Below, in pieces: positions 8,798-18,569 of a stretch of DNA of 31,018 bases; within the stretch, counting starts at the first letter, position 1, and each line of letters starts with the position of its first letter. The translations under genes and the position numbers were made by a program. The notes under the pieces were generated by a model. It ran no database searches. It was not told where the DNA came from and was given only the letters and a program-made list of their open reading frames with translations. The stretch comes from DASSKW01 sp035701115. GTDB taxonomy: Bacteria; Pseudomonadota; Gammaproteobacteria; Natronospirales; REEB76. Location: assembly GCA_035701115.1 (NCBI GenBank), contig DASSOA010000057.1:1-31018 (forward strand), read 5' to 3'.

Positions 8798-9731
8798 GGG
8801 TTGCCGTTCCGGCGTCGTCGCTGCTGAAAAACCGCTTGTCCATCAATTCGATGAACCGGCGTGCCTGCGGGGTGAGAAATTTGCCGCGCCGGTAGACCAC
8901 GCCATAGGTCCGTTTCGGAAAATACTCGCGCAGCGAGAACGCGCGCAGCCGGTAGCTTTGTCTGAGGCAGATGCTGGTGACAATCGAAATGCCCAGGCCT
9001 TCCTCGACATAGCGCTTGATCACTTCCCAGCCGCCGACTTCGAGTCGCACGCGGTACTTGAGTTTGTTGGCGCGGAAAACCTGATCCACGCGGCGCCAGG
9101 TACTCAGGTTCTGTGGTGGCAGAATCAGACCGTATTCGGCGATGTCCTTCAGCGTGATCTGTGGCAGATCCACCAGAGGATGATCCATTGCGGTGATCAA
9201 CATGGACTCAAAGGTGAACAGCGACTTGTAAACCATGTCGTCCGGCACATCGAAGAGCGATCCGACCGCAAAGTCCACTTCATCTGAACGCAGCATCGCC
9301 ATGCCGTTGCGCCCGGTAACGTTGTGCAGTCGCAGGTGAATCCCGGGATACTGGTCGGCAAACTCCCGCACGTAGCCGGGCAGCAGATAGAGCAGCGTGG
9401 ATTCACCGGTGGCGATGTTGATCTCACCGCTGTTTAGATTGCCGAAGCGGTCGGCGAGCGCTTGGGGCAGGGTGTCCATGCCTTGAACAAGCGGCACGGC
9501 GAGTTCGTACAGCGCCTGTCCCGCGGGCGTCGGCTGAATTCGGGGGCCGCGCCGCTCCAGCAGAATTTCCCCAAGCTCCTGTTCCAGCGCCTGGATCTGC
9601 AGGGAGACCGTGGGCTGCGCCAGTTCAAGTTTTTCAGCCGCCTTGGAAATCCCGCCTTCCCGGACCGCATGACAAAAAGCCCGCAGCTGGGCCAGACGAC
9701 TGTGACGATAGTAGCGGTTCTGCCGGGCCAT
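8781..9731 (-). CDS. LysR-type transcriptional regulator, probably of the glyoxylate shunt genes
   Basis: The 316-residue protein has the LysR layout. A winged HTH occupies about residues 10-70 (AQLRAFCHAVREGGISKAAEKL, then AQPTVSLQIQALEQELGEILLERR), a linker helix follows, and an effector domain with the RLHNVTGRNGMAML and VEEGLGISIVTS regions ends it. Its gene is divergent from aceB across 115 bp containing two dyads (see the operator entry). This is the usual arrangement for a LysR protein controlling both itself and the neighbouring operon. It overlaps the start of rluE. The link to glyoxylate metabolism is inferred from position; the effector cannot be told from sequence. Confidence 0.88.
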   Translation of the reverse strand: MARQNRYYRHSRLAQLRAFCHAVREGGISKAAEKLELAQPTVSLQIQALEQELGEILLERRGPRIQPTPAGQALYELAVPLVQGMDTLPQALADRFGNLNSGEINIATGESTLLYLLPGYVREFADQYPGIHLRLHNVTGRNGMAMLRSDEVDFAVGSLFDVPDDMVYKSLFTFESMLITAMDHPLVDLPQITLKDIAEYGLILPPQNLSTWRRVDQVFRANKLKYRVRLEVGGWEVIKRYVEEGLGISIVTSICLRQSYRLRAFSLREYFPKRTYGVVYRRGKFLTPQARRFIELMDKRFFSSDDAGTATHADPV

Positions 9732-9742
9732 GCCGTCTCAGT

Positions 9743-9775
9743 ATTGCAAATTTCAATGAAAGACATTGAAGCAAT
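9743..9775. promoter_or_regulatory. Probable LysR operator: two ATTG...CAAT dyads
   Basis: The first dyad is ATTGCAAATTTCAAT (9743-9757), which contains a T-N11-A core. The second is ATTGAAGCAAT (9765-9775). Their centres are 20 bp apart, about two helical turns, as expected for the recognition and activation half-sites of a LysR tetramer. They sit between the divergent regulator and aceB. Confidence 0.55.
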
Positions 9776-9846
9776 TGGCTTTACAAGATGCAAGGCCGGG
9801 CGCAGGCTCGGCTGCAATCGGGCAATCACAGTACAGGAGGCTAGAT

Positions 9847-11454
9847 ATGCAGGAGCGCCGCCGCACCCATCAGGCGACCGGCTCCAGGCTGGCGTTGACC
9901 GGGCCCGCCCGCGCGCATCAGGCCGGGATGCTGGATGCCGAGGCCGCTGACTTCCTTGCCGGACTGGTGGATCGCTTCGCATCCAGAGTGGACACGTTGC
10001 TGGACGCCCGGCAGGCGCGGCAGGCACGCCTGGACCGGGGCGAGTTGCCGGACTTTCGCGCGGACACGGCGGAAATCCGCCGTTCGGATTGGCAAGTCGG
10101 TGGAATTCCGGACGACTTGCTGGATCGCCGCGTGGAGATCACCGGGCCGGTCGAGCGCAAGATGATCATCAACGCGCTCAACTCCGGGGCGCGCGCATTC
10201 ATGGCCGATTTTGAAGATTCGCTTGCGCCAACCTGGATCAACGTGATTGACGGGCAGCGCAATCTCTTCGACGCCGTGCGGCGTCAGATCGTCTACACCA
10301 GTGCGGACGGAAAACGGTATCAACTGAACCGGCAAACCGCGGTCCTGATCGTGCGCCCGCGCGGCTGGCATCTCACCGAAAAGCATGTGCAGGTTGATGG
10401 GCGGGCGATCCCGGCTGCCTTGTTCGATTTCGGACTTTACCTCTTTCACAACGCGCACGAGCTTCTCAAGCGCGGCACCGGCCCCTATTTCTATCTGCCC
10501 AAGCTCGAGAGCCATGAGGAAGCGCAGCTATGGCACGATGTGATTGTGCACGCCGAACAGGCACTTGCTCTTCCGGCCGGAAGCGTCAAGGTAACCGTGC
10601 TGATCGAAACCCTGCCCGCGGCATTCGAGATGGACGAGATTCTCCATGCCTTGCGCGAAAACATCGTCGGCTTGAACTGCGGGCGCTGGGACTACATTTT
10701 CAGTTTCATCAAGAAGCTGCATGCGCATCGCAAGTTCGTGTTGCCTGAACGCAATCAGGTGACGATGACGACGCACTTCCTGCGTTCCTATTCGCAGCTG
10801 CTCATCAAAACCTGTCACCGCCGTGGTGCATTGGCGATGGGCGGCATGGCGGCGCAGATTCCGATCAAGGGCGACGATGCAGCCAATTCCACTGCAATCG
10901 ACAAAGTGCGTGCGGACAAGGAGCGTGAGGCGGGCGATGGTCATGACGGCACCTGGGTAGCGCATCCCGGTCTGGTGCCGGTTGCGCTGAAGGTCTTTGA
11001 CCGGCATTTGAGTGGACCCAATCAGCTTGCACGGCTGCGCGACGATGTTGACGTAACCGCTGCAGATCTGTTGCAGGTGCCGCAAGGCACGATTACCGAT
11101 GCCGGGCTTCGCAATAACGTCAGCGTATCCATTCAATACCTTGCCGCGTGGCTGGCAGGGAATGGCTGTGTGCCGATCAATCACCTGATGGAGGATGCGG
11201 CAACAGCGGAAATTGCCCGCGCCCAGCTCTGGCAGTGGACGCATCATCGGGACGTACGGCTGGACGATGGCAGAACCATATCAAGCGAACTGGTAGAGAA
11301 AGTGCGCGATGAAGAAACCGCAGTTTTGCTCGGTGCGACGGGCGATGCAGCGGTGCGAAAAAACATCGAAACCGCATCGTCGCTTCTGAAACATCTTGTC
11401 AGCGCTGAAACGTTCGTCGAATTTCTGACGCTGGATGCATATCAATTGCTGTAA
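9847..11454 (+). CDS. aceB: Malate synthase A
   Basis: It condenses glyoxylate with acetyl-CoA to malate in the glyoxylate shunt. The start chosen is ATG 9847, preceded by a near-perfect ribosome binding site (AGGAGG, 6 nt upstream), rather than an in-frame ATG at 9766. This gives 535 residues, close to E. coli AceB (533). Visible signatures are the RRSDWQVGGIP N-terminal segment, FMADFEDSLAPTW, VLIVRPRGWHL, TVLIETLPAAFEMDEI, GLNCGRWDYIFS and the GMAAQIPIKGD region. It is clearly the A form and not the larger G form. aceA follows 22 nt after the stop, so the two form an operon. Confidence 0.95.
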   Translation: MQERRRTHQATGSRLALTGPARAHQAGMLDAEAADFLAGLVDRFASRVDTLLDARQARQARLDRGELPDFRADTAEIRRSDWQVGGIPDDLLDRRVEITGPVERKMIINALNSGARAFMADFEDSLAPTWINVIDGQRNLFDAVRRQIVYTSADGKRYQLNRQTAVLIVRPRGWHLTEKHVQVDGRAIPAALFDFGLYLFHNAHELLKRGTGPYFYLPKLESHEEAQLWHDVIVHAEQALALPAGSVKVTVLIETLPAAFEMDEILHALRENIVGLNCGRWDYIFSFIKKLHAHRKFVLPERNQVTMTTHFLRSYSQLLIKTCHRRGALAMGGMAAQIPIKGDDAANSTAIDKVRADKEREAGDGHDGTWVAHPGLVPVALKVFDRHLSGPNQLARLRDDVDVTAADLLQVPQGTITDAGLRNNVSVSIQYLAAWLAGNGCVPINHLMEDAATAEIARAQLWQWTHHRDVRLDDGRTISSELVEKVRDEETAVLLGATGDAAVRKNIETASSLLKHLVSAETFVEFLTLDAYQLL

Positions 11455-11476
11455 CCGGGTAGGGGAGGAGTGTGTC

Positions 11477-12799
11477 ATGAGTGATCAACAGTCAATCCGG
11501 ATGCTCGAACAGGAATGGGAACGGTCGCCTCGCTGGAACGGGATACGCCGGCCATACGGCGCAGCGGACGTCATTCGCCTGCGTGGCACGGTGCAATTGG
11601 AATACACGCTGGCGCGACGCGGCGCTGAACGCCTGTGGCGTGCATTGCACAGCGAGCAGTTTGTGAATGCGCTCGGCGCGTTGACAGGCAATCAGGCCAT
11701 GCAACAGGCCAAGGCCGGACTCCAGGCCATCTACTGCTCCGGCTGGCAGGTTGCCGCCGATGCCAACACCGCAGGCCAGATGTATCCGGATCAGTCGCTT
11801 TATCCCGCGGACGCAGTACCGGCGCTGGTGCGCCGCATCAACAACGCGTTGCAACGGCTCGACCAGATTCTGAAGGCCGAAGGCAAGGATGACGGGTTCG
11901 ATCCGTTCCTGCCGATCGTGGCGGATGCGGAAGCGGGATTCGGCGGCGTGCTGAATGCCTTTGAACTCATGAAAGCGATGATCGAGGCAGGTGCCGCCGG
12001 CGTCCATTTCGAGGATCAACTGGCGGCTGCGAAGAAATGCGGTCACATGGGCGGAAAAGTTCTGGTGCCGACCTCCGAAGCCGTGCAGAAACTTGTCGCC
12101 GCCCGACTTGCGGCCGATCTGCTCGGGGTACCGACCTTGATCGTCGCACGCACCGACGCGGACGCAGCCTCGCTGCTGACCTCGGATATCGACGACAACG
12201 ACAAGCCGTTCTGTACCGGTGAACGCACCGCGGAAGGCTATTTCCAGGTTCGGGCAGGTTTGCCGCAGGCCATCGCCCGCGGCCTGGCGTATGCGCCGTA
12301 CGCGGACCTGGTTTGGTGCGAAACCTCGCATCCCGATCTCGACCAGGCACGCGAGTTTGCCGATGCCATTCATGCGCGCTATCCGGGCAAGCTGCTGGCC
12401 TACAACTGCTCGCCGTCCTTCAACTGGAAGAAACACCTCGACGATGCGACGATCCGGAAGTTTCAGCGCGAGCTTGGGGCGATGGGGTACCGGTTCCAGT
12501 TCATTACGCTGGCCGGATTTCACGCACTCAACTATTCGATGTTCAGCCTGGCGAACGGTTATCGGGACCGCCAGATGGAAGCCTATGTGGAATTGCAGGA
12601 AGCCGAGTTTGCTGCGGAAAAGCAGGGTTACACGGCTACCCGCCATCAACGCGAAGTCGGTACCGGCTATTTCGATGCGGTGACACAGACCATTGCCGGC
12701 AACAAGTCTTCTCTGACTGCGTTGACCGGTTCGACCGAAGACGCGCAGTTCGTCACGAAAACAGCGAGAAAAGCGCAGGCCGAACCGGCAACTGCCTGA
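11477..12799 (+). CDS. aceA: Isocitrate lyase
   Basis: It splits isocitrate into succinate and glyoxylate, bypassing the CO2-releasing TCA steps during growth on acetate or fatty acids. ATG 11477 follows a purine-rich ribosome binding site (GGGGAGGAG) and gives 440 residues, close to E. coli AceA (434). The in-frame ATG at 11435 lies inside aceB and is less likely. Motifs include SGWQVAADANTAGQMYPDQSLYP, ADAEAGFGG, HFEDQ and the catalytic KKCGHMGGK with Cys188, followed by ARTDADAA and YNCSPSFNWKKH. A strong terminator follows the gene. Confidence 0.96.
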   Translation: MSDQQSIRMLEQEWERSPRWNGIRRPYGAADVIRLRGTVQLEYTLARRGAERLWRALHSEQFVNALGALTGNQAMQQAKAGLQAIYCSGWQVAADANTAGQMYPDQSLYPADAVPALVRRINNALQRLDQILKAEGKDDGFDPFLPIVADAEAGFGGVLNAFELMKAMIEAGAAGVHFEDQLAAAKKCGHMGGKVLVPTSEAVQKLVAARLAADLLGVPTLIVARTDADAASLLTSDIDDNDKPFCTGERTAEGYFQVRAGLPQAIARGLAYAPYADLVWCETSHPDLDQAREFADAIHARYPGKLLAYNCSPSFNWKKHLDDATIRKFQRELGAMGYRFQFITLAGFHALNYSMFSLANGYRDRQMEAYVELQEAEFAAEKQGYTATRHQREVGTGYFDAVTQTIAGNKSSLTALTGSTEDAQFVTKTARKAQAEPATA

Positions 12800-12822
12800 T
12801 TTTGACGGGGGTGGCAAATTGG

Positions 12823-12853
12823 CGCCGGACCCAGCCGGGTCCGGCGTTTCTTT
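12823..12853 (+). terminator. Rho-independent terminator after aceA
   Basis: A perfect 10-bp stem CGCCGGACCC/GGGTCCGGCG with loop AGCC is followed by TTTCTTT. It separates aceBA from icd. Confidence 0.88.
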
Positions 12854-12875
12854 GTGCAGACGGCCGGCTGCTCCA

Positions 12876-12884
12876 TGATAAAAT
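12876..12884 (+). promoter_or_regulatory. Extended -10 promoter for icd
   Basis: TGA followed directly by TAAAAT gives an extended -10 element (5 of 6 matches in the hexamer). It lies after the aceA terminator and about 70 bp upstream of the icd start. No good -35 hexamer is visible, which extended -10 promoters can tolerate. Confidence 0.5.
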
Positions 12885-12954
12885 TCCGCTCCGAATCGCC
12901 GGCGCCATGCCGGCAGCGTCTGCGTTGCACCATTCAGGCTGAAGGACACCCCAC

Positions 12955-14286
<1,332 letters not shown>

Positions 14287-14376
14287 CCGAAAAGCCGCCG
14301 GTCCTCTGGGCAAATTCGCGGAATTGACGTAATCTTTTCGGCAGGGGAAGCCGACCTGGCTATGTGGGAGTAATGA

Positions 14377-15030
14377 ATGATCCGTGTCCTGCTGGTGGAT
14401 GACCACAAGCTTGTACGGACAGGGATTCGTCTGATACTCGAAGAAGCGCCGGATATCCGTATTGTGGCCGAAGCCACCTCCGGCGAGGAAGCCGTGACGC
14501 TGGCGCGCGAACTCAAGCCCGACGTGATCCTCATGGATGTCAACATGCCGGGCATCGGCGGGCTGGAAGCAACCCGCAAACTGCATGCCTACAATGCCAG
14601 CTTCAAGGTCATCGCGGTCACCGTGCATGCCAGCGAGCCGTTTCCGCTGCGCTTGCTGGAGGCGGGCGCCCAGGGGTATCTGACCAAGGACTGTGCCGCC
14701 GACGAGGTCGTGACTGCGGTGCGCAAGGTGCACGCAGGTGAGCGCTATATCACTGCATCCATTGCGCAGCAGCTGGCACTCGCCAAGCTGGACGGCAGCA
14801 AAGCGTCGCCGTTTGAAAAGCTTTCGCAGCGCGAAATGCAGGTGATGCTGATGGTCATCACCGGGCAGGAATTGCAGGCGATATCCGAGCAACTGCATCT
14901 CAGTCCCAAGACAGTCAGCACCTATCGGTCCCGCCTGTTCGAGAAGCTGGACGTGAGTAACGACGTGGAGCTGACGCGCCTCGCCTTGCGCTACGACGTG
15001 CTTTCCGACACACCCACCGGGGCCGACTGA
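14377..15030 (+). CDS. Response regulator, GacA/UvrY-like (NarL/LuxR family)
   Basis: The 217-residue protein has a receiver domain (residues 1-120) with the acidic pair Asp8/Asp9, phosphoacceptor Asp54 in LMDVNMPG and the conserved Lys in YLTKDCA. The C-terminal LuxR-type HTH runs from LSQREMQVMLMV through LSPKTVSTYRSRLFEKL. Its location just upstream of uvrC is the classic gammaproteobacterial position of GacA/UvrY, which with the BarA/GacS kinase activates small RNAs that titrate CsrA/RsmA. A GGAG ribosome binding site lies 6 nt before ATG 14377. No kinase gene is present in the window. Confidence 0.88.
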   Translation: MIRVLLVDDHKLVRTGIRLILEEAPDIRIVAEATSGEEAVTLARELKPDVILMDVNMPGIGGLEATRKLHAYNASFKVIAVTVHASEPFPLRLLEAGAQGYLTKDCAADEVVTAVRKVHAGERYITASIAQQLALAKLDGSKASPFEKLSQREMQVMLMVITGQELQAISEQLHLSPKTVSTYRSRLFEKLDVSNDVELTRLALRYDVLSDTPTGAD

Positions 15031-15074
15031 CGTTCCTCTCGTCTGCCGCGCGCCAGGCCGGTAAACTTGCCGGC

Positions 15075-15713
15075 ATGAACCAATCCTGTTTCGATCCTGC
15101 CTGCACGCGCTGTCCGCGACTGGCGCGTTTTCTCGCCGACGTGCGTGCCGACCACCCGGACTATCACGCGAAACCGGTACCGCCATTTGGCGACCGGAAG
15201 GCGCACTTGCTGATTGTCGGGCTGGCGCCCGGCATGCACGGGGCGAATGCGACGGGCCGGCCCTTTACCGGCGATTACGCCGGCATTCTTCTATATAAGA
15301 CATTGCACCGCTTCGGCTTTGCCACGGCGGCCGAATCGCGCTCGGCGAGCGACCGCCTGCGCCTGATCAATTGCCGGATCACCAACGCCGTCAAATGCCT
15401 GCCGCCGGCCAACAAACCCACGGGCCCCGAGATTGTCCGCTGCAATTCATTCCTGAAAGCCGAACTTGAAACCCTGCCGGAGCAAGCCGTTATCATGGCG
15501 CTGGGCCGCATCGCGCACGAGGCGGTGATTCGCGCCTTCGGACTCAGGCAGCGTGACTACGTTTTCAGACACGGCGCGACCCACAGGCTGGAGCAGGGGA
15601 AGGTATTGCTCGATTCCTATCACTGCAGCCGCTACAACACACAAACGCGCCGCCTGACCGAGCCGATGTTCGTCGCGGTGATGGAGAAAGCGAAAAAACT
15701 GGTACAGCCGTGA
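15075..15713 (+). CDS. Family 5 (UDGb-type) uracil-DNA glycosylase
   Basis: The 212-residue enzyme removes uracil and related deaminated bases from DNA. Iron-sulfur cluster cysteines are visible at the N terminus (Cys5, Cys10 and Cys13, of which some are ligands) and around residue 107 (AVKCLPP). Motif 1 is GLAPGMHGANATGRPFTGD, and the C-terminal motif is DSYHCSRYNTQTRRLT, both typical of family 5 (UDGb). Insertion between gacA and uvrC puts two repair genes side by side: the last four bases overlap the uvrC GTG start (GTGA). The family call is by motif; which lesion is preferred cannot be told. Confidence 0.85.
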   Translation: MNQSCFDPACTRCPRLARFLADVRADHPDYHAKPVPPFGDRKAHLLIVGLAPGMHGANATGRPFTGDYAGILLYKTLHRFGFATAAESRSASDRLRLINCRITNAVKCLPPANKPTGPEIVRCNSFLKAELETLPEQAVIMALGRIAHEAVIRAFGLRQRDYVFRHGATHRLEQGKVLLDSYHCSRYNTQTRRLTEPMFVAVMEKAKKLVQP

Positions 15714-17539
15714 GCGACACGCCGGACGATACCACGCAGTTCGACAGCGCAAGATTTCTTGCCAACGTCACCCGTTCCCCGGGCGTTTACCGGATGCTGG
15801 ATGCGCGCGGCGACATCCTGTATGTCGGCAAGGCGCGCAATCTGAAGAAACGCCTCGCCAGTTATTTTCGCAGCAGCGGTCTGCCGCTCAAGACACAATC
15901 CATGATGGCGCACATGGTGTCCATCGAGGTAACCGGCACGCATACCGAAGTCGAAGCGCTGCTGCTGGAAAACAATCTCATCAAACAGCATCGGCCACGC
16001 TACAACGTGGTGCTGCGCGACGACAAGAGTTACCCGTATATCAGACTGGTGGACGATCAGCCGTTTCCGAGGCTGACCCTGTATCGGGGACGTCGTCGTG
16101 AAGCAGGCCGCTATTTCGGTCCCTATCCCAGCGCCCATTCGGCCCGTGAAACAGTCAATCTGCTGCAAAAGCTGTTTCTGCTGCGCCAGTGCAATGATAC
16201 GTTTTTCCGTAATCGCAGCCGGCCGTGTCTCCAATACCAGATCAAGCGCTGTTCCGCACCCTGCGTGGGACTGATCAGCGAAGATGATTACGCGCGGGAT
16301 GTACAGAATGCGGTGCTGTTTCTGGAGGGGCGGAATCGCGAAGTGATTGATGCAATCGTGGAGCGCATGGAACGCGCAGCTGAGCGGCTCGACTTCGAAC
16401 TGGCGGCACGATACCGGGACCAGATCGCAAGCCTGCGCAAAACCGTCGCGCATCAGCACATCAGTGGCGACGAAGGCGATCACGATGCCATTGCGGCCAG
16501 CGTCAAGGCAGGTTTGGCGTGTGTTACGGTGGTCTTTGTGCGGGGCGGACGCAACCTCGGCAGCCGCAACTATTTTCCGCGCGTGAGCGCCGACACCGGC
16601 GAACGGGAAGTTGTCTCCGCATTCCTGCCGCAATATTACCTGGAGCGCGAAGTGCCCAGACAGATTCTGCTGCAGCACGAAGTTGACGACGAACCGCTGT
16701 TGCAGCAGACCTTGAGCGAACAGTCCGGCCGGCGCGTGCAGATCGTGCATCCGCTGCGCGGAGAACGCCGCAAGCTGCTCCATCAAACCCGCCTCACGGC
16801 GGAACAGGCGCTGACGATGCGCCTGGCAATCGACGCCGGAATGCGGCAACGGTTCGAATCGCTGCAGGATGTGCTCGAACTGGAGCAGTTGCCGGCGCGG
16901 CTCGAATGTTTCGATATCAGTCACACGATGGGCGAGGGGACAGTGGCATCGTGCGTGGTGTTCGACCAGCAAGGCCCACGCAAGGGCGATTACCGCCGTT
17001 TCAACATTGAAAACATCACACCGGGGGACGATTACGCCGCCATGCGGGAAGCATTGACGCGACGCTATACGCGCCTCAAGCGCGGCGAAGGGATGATTCC
17101 GGATGTGCTGTTCATTGACGGAGGCAAGGGACAACTGCACATGGCCGAGCAGGTCATGGAGGAACTGCAGGTTGAAGGCGTGCTGCTGGTGGGCGTCGCC
17201 AAGGGTCCGAGTCGCCGCCCGGGACTGGAGCAGCTTTTCTTGTCGGCTCGCGATGAGCCACTTATACTCCCGGCTGACTCACCGGCCCTGCATCTGATCC
17301 AGCAGATTCGCGACGAAGCGCACCGGTTCGCCATTACCGGACACCGGCAGCGGCGGGCGAGAGCGCGCAACACGTCGCCACTGGAGGAAATTCCGGGATT
17401 GGGGCCGAAACGCCGGCAGCAACTGCTCAAACAATTCGGCGGCTTGCAGGGCGTTGCTCGCGCGGGCGTGGAAGATCTGAAGCAAATTCAGGGAATCAGC
17501 CAGGCGCTGGCAGAACGGATCTACGGGATGTTTCATTAA
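15710..17539 (+). CDS. uvrC: Excinuclease ABC subunit C
   Basis: UvrC makes the two incisions around bulky lesions after UvrAB loading. The 609-residue protein shows all expected parts. An N-terminal GIY-YIG nuclease contains SPGVYRMLDARGDILYVGKA, a middle UVR motif lies around residues 205-240, an RNase H-like C-terminal nuclease contains ECFDISHTMGEGTVAS and DVLFIDGGKGQL, and a terminal helix-hairpin-helix pair contains EIPGLGPKRRQQLLKQFGG. It starts at GTG 15710, overlapping the preceding glycosylase stop by four bases. pgsA follows 24 nt after the stop. Length and layout are normal. Confidence 0.97.
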   Translation: MSDTPDDTTQFDSARFLANVTRSPGVYRMLDARGDILYVGKARNLKKRLASYFRSSGLPLKTQSMMAHMVSIEVTGTHTEVEALLLENNLIKQHRPRYNVVLRDDKSYPYIRLVDDQPFPRLTLYRGRRREAGRYFGPYPSAHSARETVNLLQKLFLLRQCNDTFFRNRSRPCLQYQIKRCSAPCVGLISEDDYARDVQNAVLFLEGRNREVIDAIVERMERAAERLDFELAARYRDQIASLRKTVAHQHISGDEGDHDAIAASVKAGLACVTVVFVRGGRNLGSRNYFPRVSADTGEREVVSAFLPQYYLEREVPRQILLQHEVDDEPLLQQTLSEQSGRRVQIVHPLRGERRKLLHQTRLTAEQALTMRLAIDAGMRQRFESLQDVLELEQLPARLECFDISHTMGEGTVASCVVFDQQGPRKGDYRRFNIENITPGDDYAAMREALTRRYTRLKRGEGMIPDVLFIDGGKGQLHMAEQVMEELQVEGVLLVGVAKGPSRRPGLEQLFLSARDEPLILPADSPALHLIQQIRDEAHRFAITGHRQRRARARNTSPLEEIPGLGPKRRQQLLKQFGGLQGVARAGVEDLKQIQGISQALAERIYGMFH

Positions 17540-17563
17540 CTCGAGGTGCTGCGGTCTATTCAG

Positions 17564-18124
17564 ATGAGATTCAATCTTCCGAACATCCTGACGCTGATTC
17601 GCATCCTGCTCATTCCGGTCCTGGTTGTGGTGTTTTTCCTGCCGTACGACTGGATGTACCCGCTTTCGGCCGGTATCTATTTCCTCGCCGGCGCAACCGA
17701 CTGGCTGGACGGATATTACGCGCGCCGGCTGGGTGAAACCTCCGCGTTCGGTGCGTTTCTCGATCCCGTGGCCGACAAGGTCATGGTGACGACAGCCCTG
17801 GTGCTGCTGGTCTGGGCCGATCACAACTGGCTGCTTGCGGTTGCCGTCATCGTGATCATCGGCCGCGAAATCACCATCTCGGCATTGCGCGAATGGATGT
17901 CATCGCTGGGTGTCAGGCAGCACGTTGCAGTGTCGTGGCTGGGCAAAATGAAAACCGCGCTGCAGATGCTTGCCACCGGGTTGATGCTGTATCGCTACGA
18001 CGCCTATGGCCTGCCGATCTATGCCATCGGCCTGTGGTTGCTCTATGCGGCGGCGATTCTCACGCTCTGGAGCATGGTGATGTACCTGGTGGCGGCGTGG
18101 CCGGAATTGACGCGCCAGCGCTGA
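17564..18124 (+). CDS. pgsA: CDP-diacylglycerol-glycerol-3-phosphate 3-phosphatidyltransferase
   Basis: It makes phosphatidylglycerophosphate, the committed precursor of phosphatidylglycerol and cardiolipin, in the inner membrane. ATG 17564 gives 186 residues and the N terminus MRFNLPNILTLIRI, which lines up with E. coli PgsA; an upstream in-frame GTG at 17546 is less likely. The CDP-alcohol phosphotransferase motif is complete, with Asp49-Gly50, Ala53-Arg54, Gly63, Asp67 and Asp71. Around it lie several hydrophobic membrane segments. It follows uvrC and precedes the tRNA-Gly/Cys/Leu cluster, as in many gammaproteobacteria. Confidence 0.96.
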   Translation: MRFNLPNILTLIRILLIPVLVVVFFLPYDWMYPLSAGIYFLAGATDWLDGYYARRLGETSAFGAFLDPVADKVMVTTALVLLVWADHNWLLAVAVIVIIGREITISALREWMSSLGVRQHVAVSWLGKMKTALQMLATGLMLYRYDAYGLPIYAIGLWLLYAAAILTLWSMVMYLVAAWPELTRQR

Positions 18125-18138
18125 TATTGGCGGAGTCC

Positions 18139-18166
18139 TTGACAGAACACGGTTCGGCCCTAAAAT
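18139..18166 (+). promoter_or_regulatory. Promoter for tRNA-Gly
   Basis: TTGACA (18139-18144) and TAAAAT (18161-18166) are separated by 16 bp. This is a near-consensus sigma-70 promoter whose start would lie a few bases before the tRNA, with a GC-rich discriminator region. Confidence 0.75.
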
Positions 18167-18179
18167 ACGCTCCTTCCAG

Positions 18180-18255
18180 GCGGGAATAGCTCAGTTGGTA
18201 GAGCGCAACCTTGCCAAGGTTGAGGTCGCGAGTTCGAGCCTCGTTTCCCGCTCCA
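18180..18255 (+). tRNA. tRNA-Gly (anticodon GCC)
   Basis: A complete cloverleaf with encoded CCA. The acceptor stem GCGGGAA pairs with TTCCCGC, and the anticodon stem CAACC/GGTTG holds the loop TTGCCAA with anticodon GCC at 18213-18215. The T arm is GCGAG-TTCGAGC-CTCGT with one terminal G-U pair. Confidence 0.97.
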
Positions 18256-18260
18256 GATAC

Positions 18261-18294
18261 AAAACCTCGGTGTCGAGCCGGGGTTTTTGTTTTT
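18261..18294 (+). terminator. Terminator between tRNA-Gly and tRNA-Cys
   Basis: A 10-bp stem AAAACCTCGG/CCGGGGTTTT (one G-U pair) with a 7-nt loop is followed by TGTTTTT. It lies 6 nt after the tRNA-Gly CCA and implies that tRNA-Gly forms its own transcription unit. Confidence 0.82.
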
Positions 18295-18339
18295 GTGGCG
18301 TTGCAGCCGGCTGGAAGCGGCGAAATTGCTGCCTCGATG

Positions 18340-18348
18340 TGGTAAATT
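18340..18348 (+). promoter_or_regulatory. Possible extended -10 promoter for tRNA-Cys/tRNA-Leu
   Basis: TGG followed by TAAATT forms an extended -10-like element 26 bp before tRNA-Cys. A promoter is needed here because a terminator lies upstream. No clear -35 is visible. Confidence 0.4.
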
Positions 18349-18374
18349 TCGCGCTCTTTCAATGTTTTGGGTGA

Positions 18375-18448
18375 GGCTAGGTGGCAGAGTGGTCATGCAG
18401 CGGCCTGCAAAGCCGTGGACGCCGGTTCGATTCCGACCCTAGCCTCCA
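18375..18448 (+). tRNA. tRNA-Cys (anticodon GCA)
   Basis: The acceptor stem GGCTAGG pairs with CCTAGCC, and CCA is encoded. The anticodon loop holds GCA at 18407-18409. The T stem GCCGG/CCGAC contains one C-A mismatch (positions 50 and 64), while everything else is regular. Confidence 0.95.
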
Positions 18449-18467
18449 TTTCCAGTCCTGCGGACGG

Positions 18468-18556
18468 GCCCGGGTGGCGAAACTGGTAGACGCAACGGAC
18501 TTAAAATCCGTTGGCCGGCAACGGCCGTGCCGGTTCGAGTCCGGCTCCGGGCACCA
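18468..18556 (+). tRNA. tRNA-Leu (anticodon TAA)
   Basis: A class II tRNA of 89 nt with encoded CCA. The acceptor is GCCCGGG/TCCGGGC, and the anticodon stem ACGGA/TCCGT holds loop CTTAAAA with anticodon TAA at 18502-18504. A long variable arm (GGCCGGCAACGGCC) is characteristic of leucine tRNA. It ends only 13 nt before ccmA. Confidence 0.97.
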
Positions 18557-18569
18557 CCCCTGACATCCC

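Noticed and set aside
15632..17140. 502-codon ORF antisense to uvrC
   Set aside because: Shadow of uvrC with low-complexity His/Arg/Gln composition and no recognisable motif.
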